Assembly: GCA_947178195.1 (NCBI GenBank)
Contig: CAMWXM010000188.1
Span: 1-5,589, forward strand
Direction of reading: 5' to 3'
Length of the DNA: 5,589 nucleotides
Source: an uncultured Ruminococcus sp.
GTDB taxonomy: Bacteria > Bacillota > Clostridia > Oscillospirales > Ruminococcaceae
Shown one piece after another: positions 5,395 to 5,589 of this stretch. Position numbers and translations under genes: made by a program. The notes under the pieces were generated by a model. It searched no databases. It had not been told where the DNA came from and worked only from the letters and a program-made list of their open reading frames with translations. Position 1 is the first letter of the stretch, and each line of letters starts with the position of its first letter.

Positions 5395-5535
5395 ATTAAA
5401 TACCGTTCTGAGAAAGAACTCAGAACGGCAATTGATAACTATATGATCTTTTACAACGAAAAACGTCCGCACGCTAAAAATGGCTACAAAACACCTTTAA
5501 AGAGAGGGATCGAATATCATGAGCGTCATAAGTGA
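5395..5535 (+). pseudogene. IS3-family transposase (OrfB), C-terminal fragment
   Basis: The plus-strand frame gives KYRSEKELRTAIDNYMIFYN then EKRPHAKNGYKTPL and stops at TGA 5533-5535. This is the typical tail of the rve-type integrase domain of IS3-family OrfB (IS150-like), with the FYNEKRPH motif near the end. Only ~46 codons are present: the catalytic DDE residues and all of OrfA are missing, and the frame meets a stop (5365-5367) before any start. It is a relic of an insertion element, a sign that this locus has been visited by mobile DNA. The point where homology begins, about 5395, is judged by eye. Confidence 0.85.
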
Positions 5536-5543
5536 CACGCTCA
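5520..5543. repeat. Hairpin at the end of the IS remnant
   Basis: TGAGC-GTCA, loop TAAG, TGAC-(AC)-GCTCA makes a 9-bp stem with a 2-nt bulge spanning the transposase stop codon, followed by a run of 14 A (5543-5556). On the plus strand the A-run is the wrong base for a terminator. It may contain the terminal inverted repeat of the element, but no matching left end is secure. Confidence 0.45.
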
Positions 5544-5589
5544 AAAAAAAAAAAAATTATTAACAGTTATAAATATTACTAGGATTTAA

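Overview
The window looks like a low-GC Firmicute, most likely a clostridial gut-type bacterium. This rests on the AT-rich sequence, strong GGAGG-type ribosome binding sites, rho-independent terminators with U-runs, GTG starts, and a YozG-type (HTH_26) regulator typical of clostridial genomes and their mobile elements. It reads as an accessory region: a defence-type operon on the minus strand, a remnant of an IS3-family transposase at the right edge, and an unrecognised small gene between duplicated terminators at the left edge.

Layout, right to left (the direction of transcription of the main operon). At 5395-5535 (+) is the last ~46 codons of an IS3-family transposase, followed by a hairpin and a run of 14 A. 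A near-consensus minus-strand promoter (TTGACT-N17-TATAAT, 5139-5111) with a 7-4-7 dyad over its -10 opens the operon. The ~100-nt leader carries a terminator-like hairpin (5055-5024) with a possible competing pairing. Next is a broken HTH regulator gene (5003-4800), whose ATG has become ATA and which carries two compensating one-base indels. It is followed by a 71-aa protein of unknown function (4725-4510), a 317-aa protein with a PD-(D/E)XK-type nuclease N-terminus (4517-3564), a 161-aa winged-helix 'middle component' (3559-3074), and a 678-aa SMC/Rad50-like ABC ATPase with a CPVC zinc hook (3090-1054). A hairpin plus U-run (994-942) ends the operon.

The last three genes match the three-part logic of Lamassu / ABC-three-component (ABC-3C) anti-phage systems: an effector nuclease, a small middle subunit, and an SMC-like sensor ATPase. 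Tight overlaps (8 nt, 4-nt gap, 17 nt) suggest translational coupling and a fixed subunit ratio. The inferred working model is that the SMC-middle complex recognises abnormal DNA (phage replication intermediates, DNA ends, plasmids) and releases the nuclease. The 71-aa protein overlapping the nuclease start is the least explained and most novel part; it could be a fourth subunit or a restraint on the nuclease.

Left part. Positions 549-941 hold no convincing gene. A 123-aa unknown gene (438-67) lies between two nearly identical ~62-nt direct repeats (11-73 and 504-565). Each repeat is a rho-independent terminator plus the sequence around a gene's 3' end, suggesting a cassette duplication or a lost paralogue.
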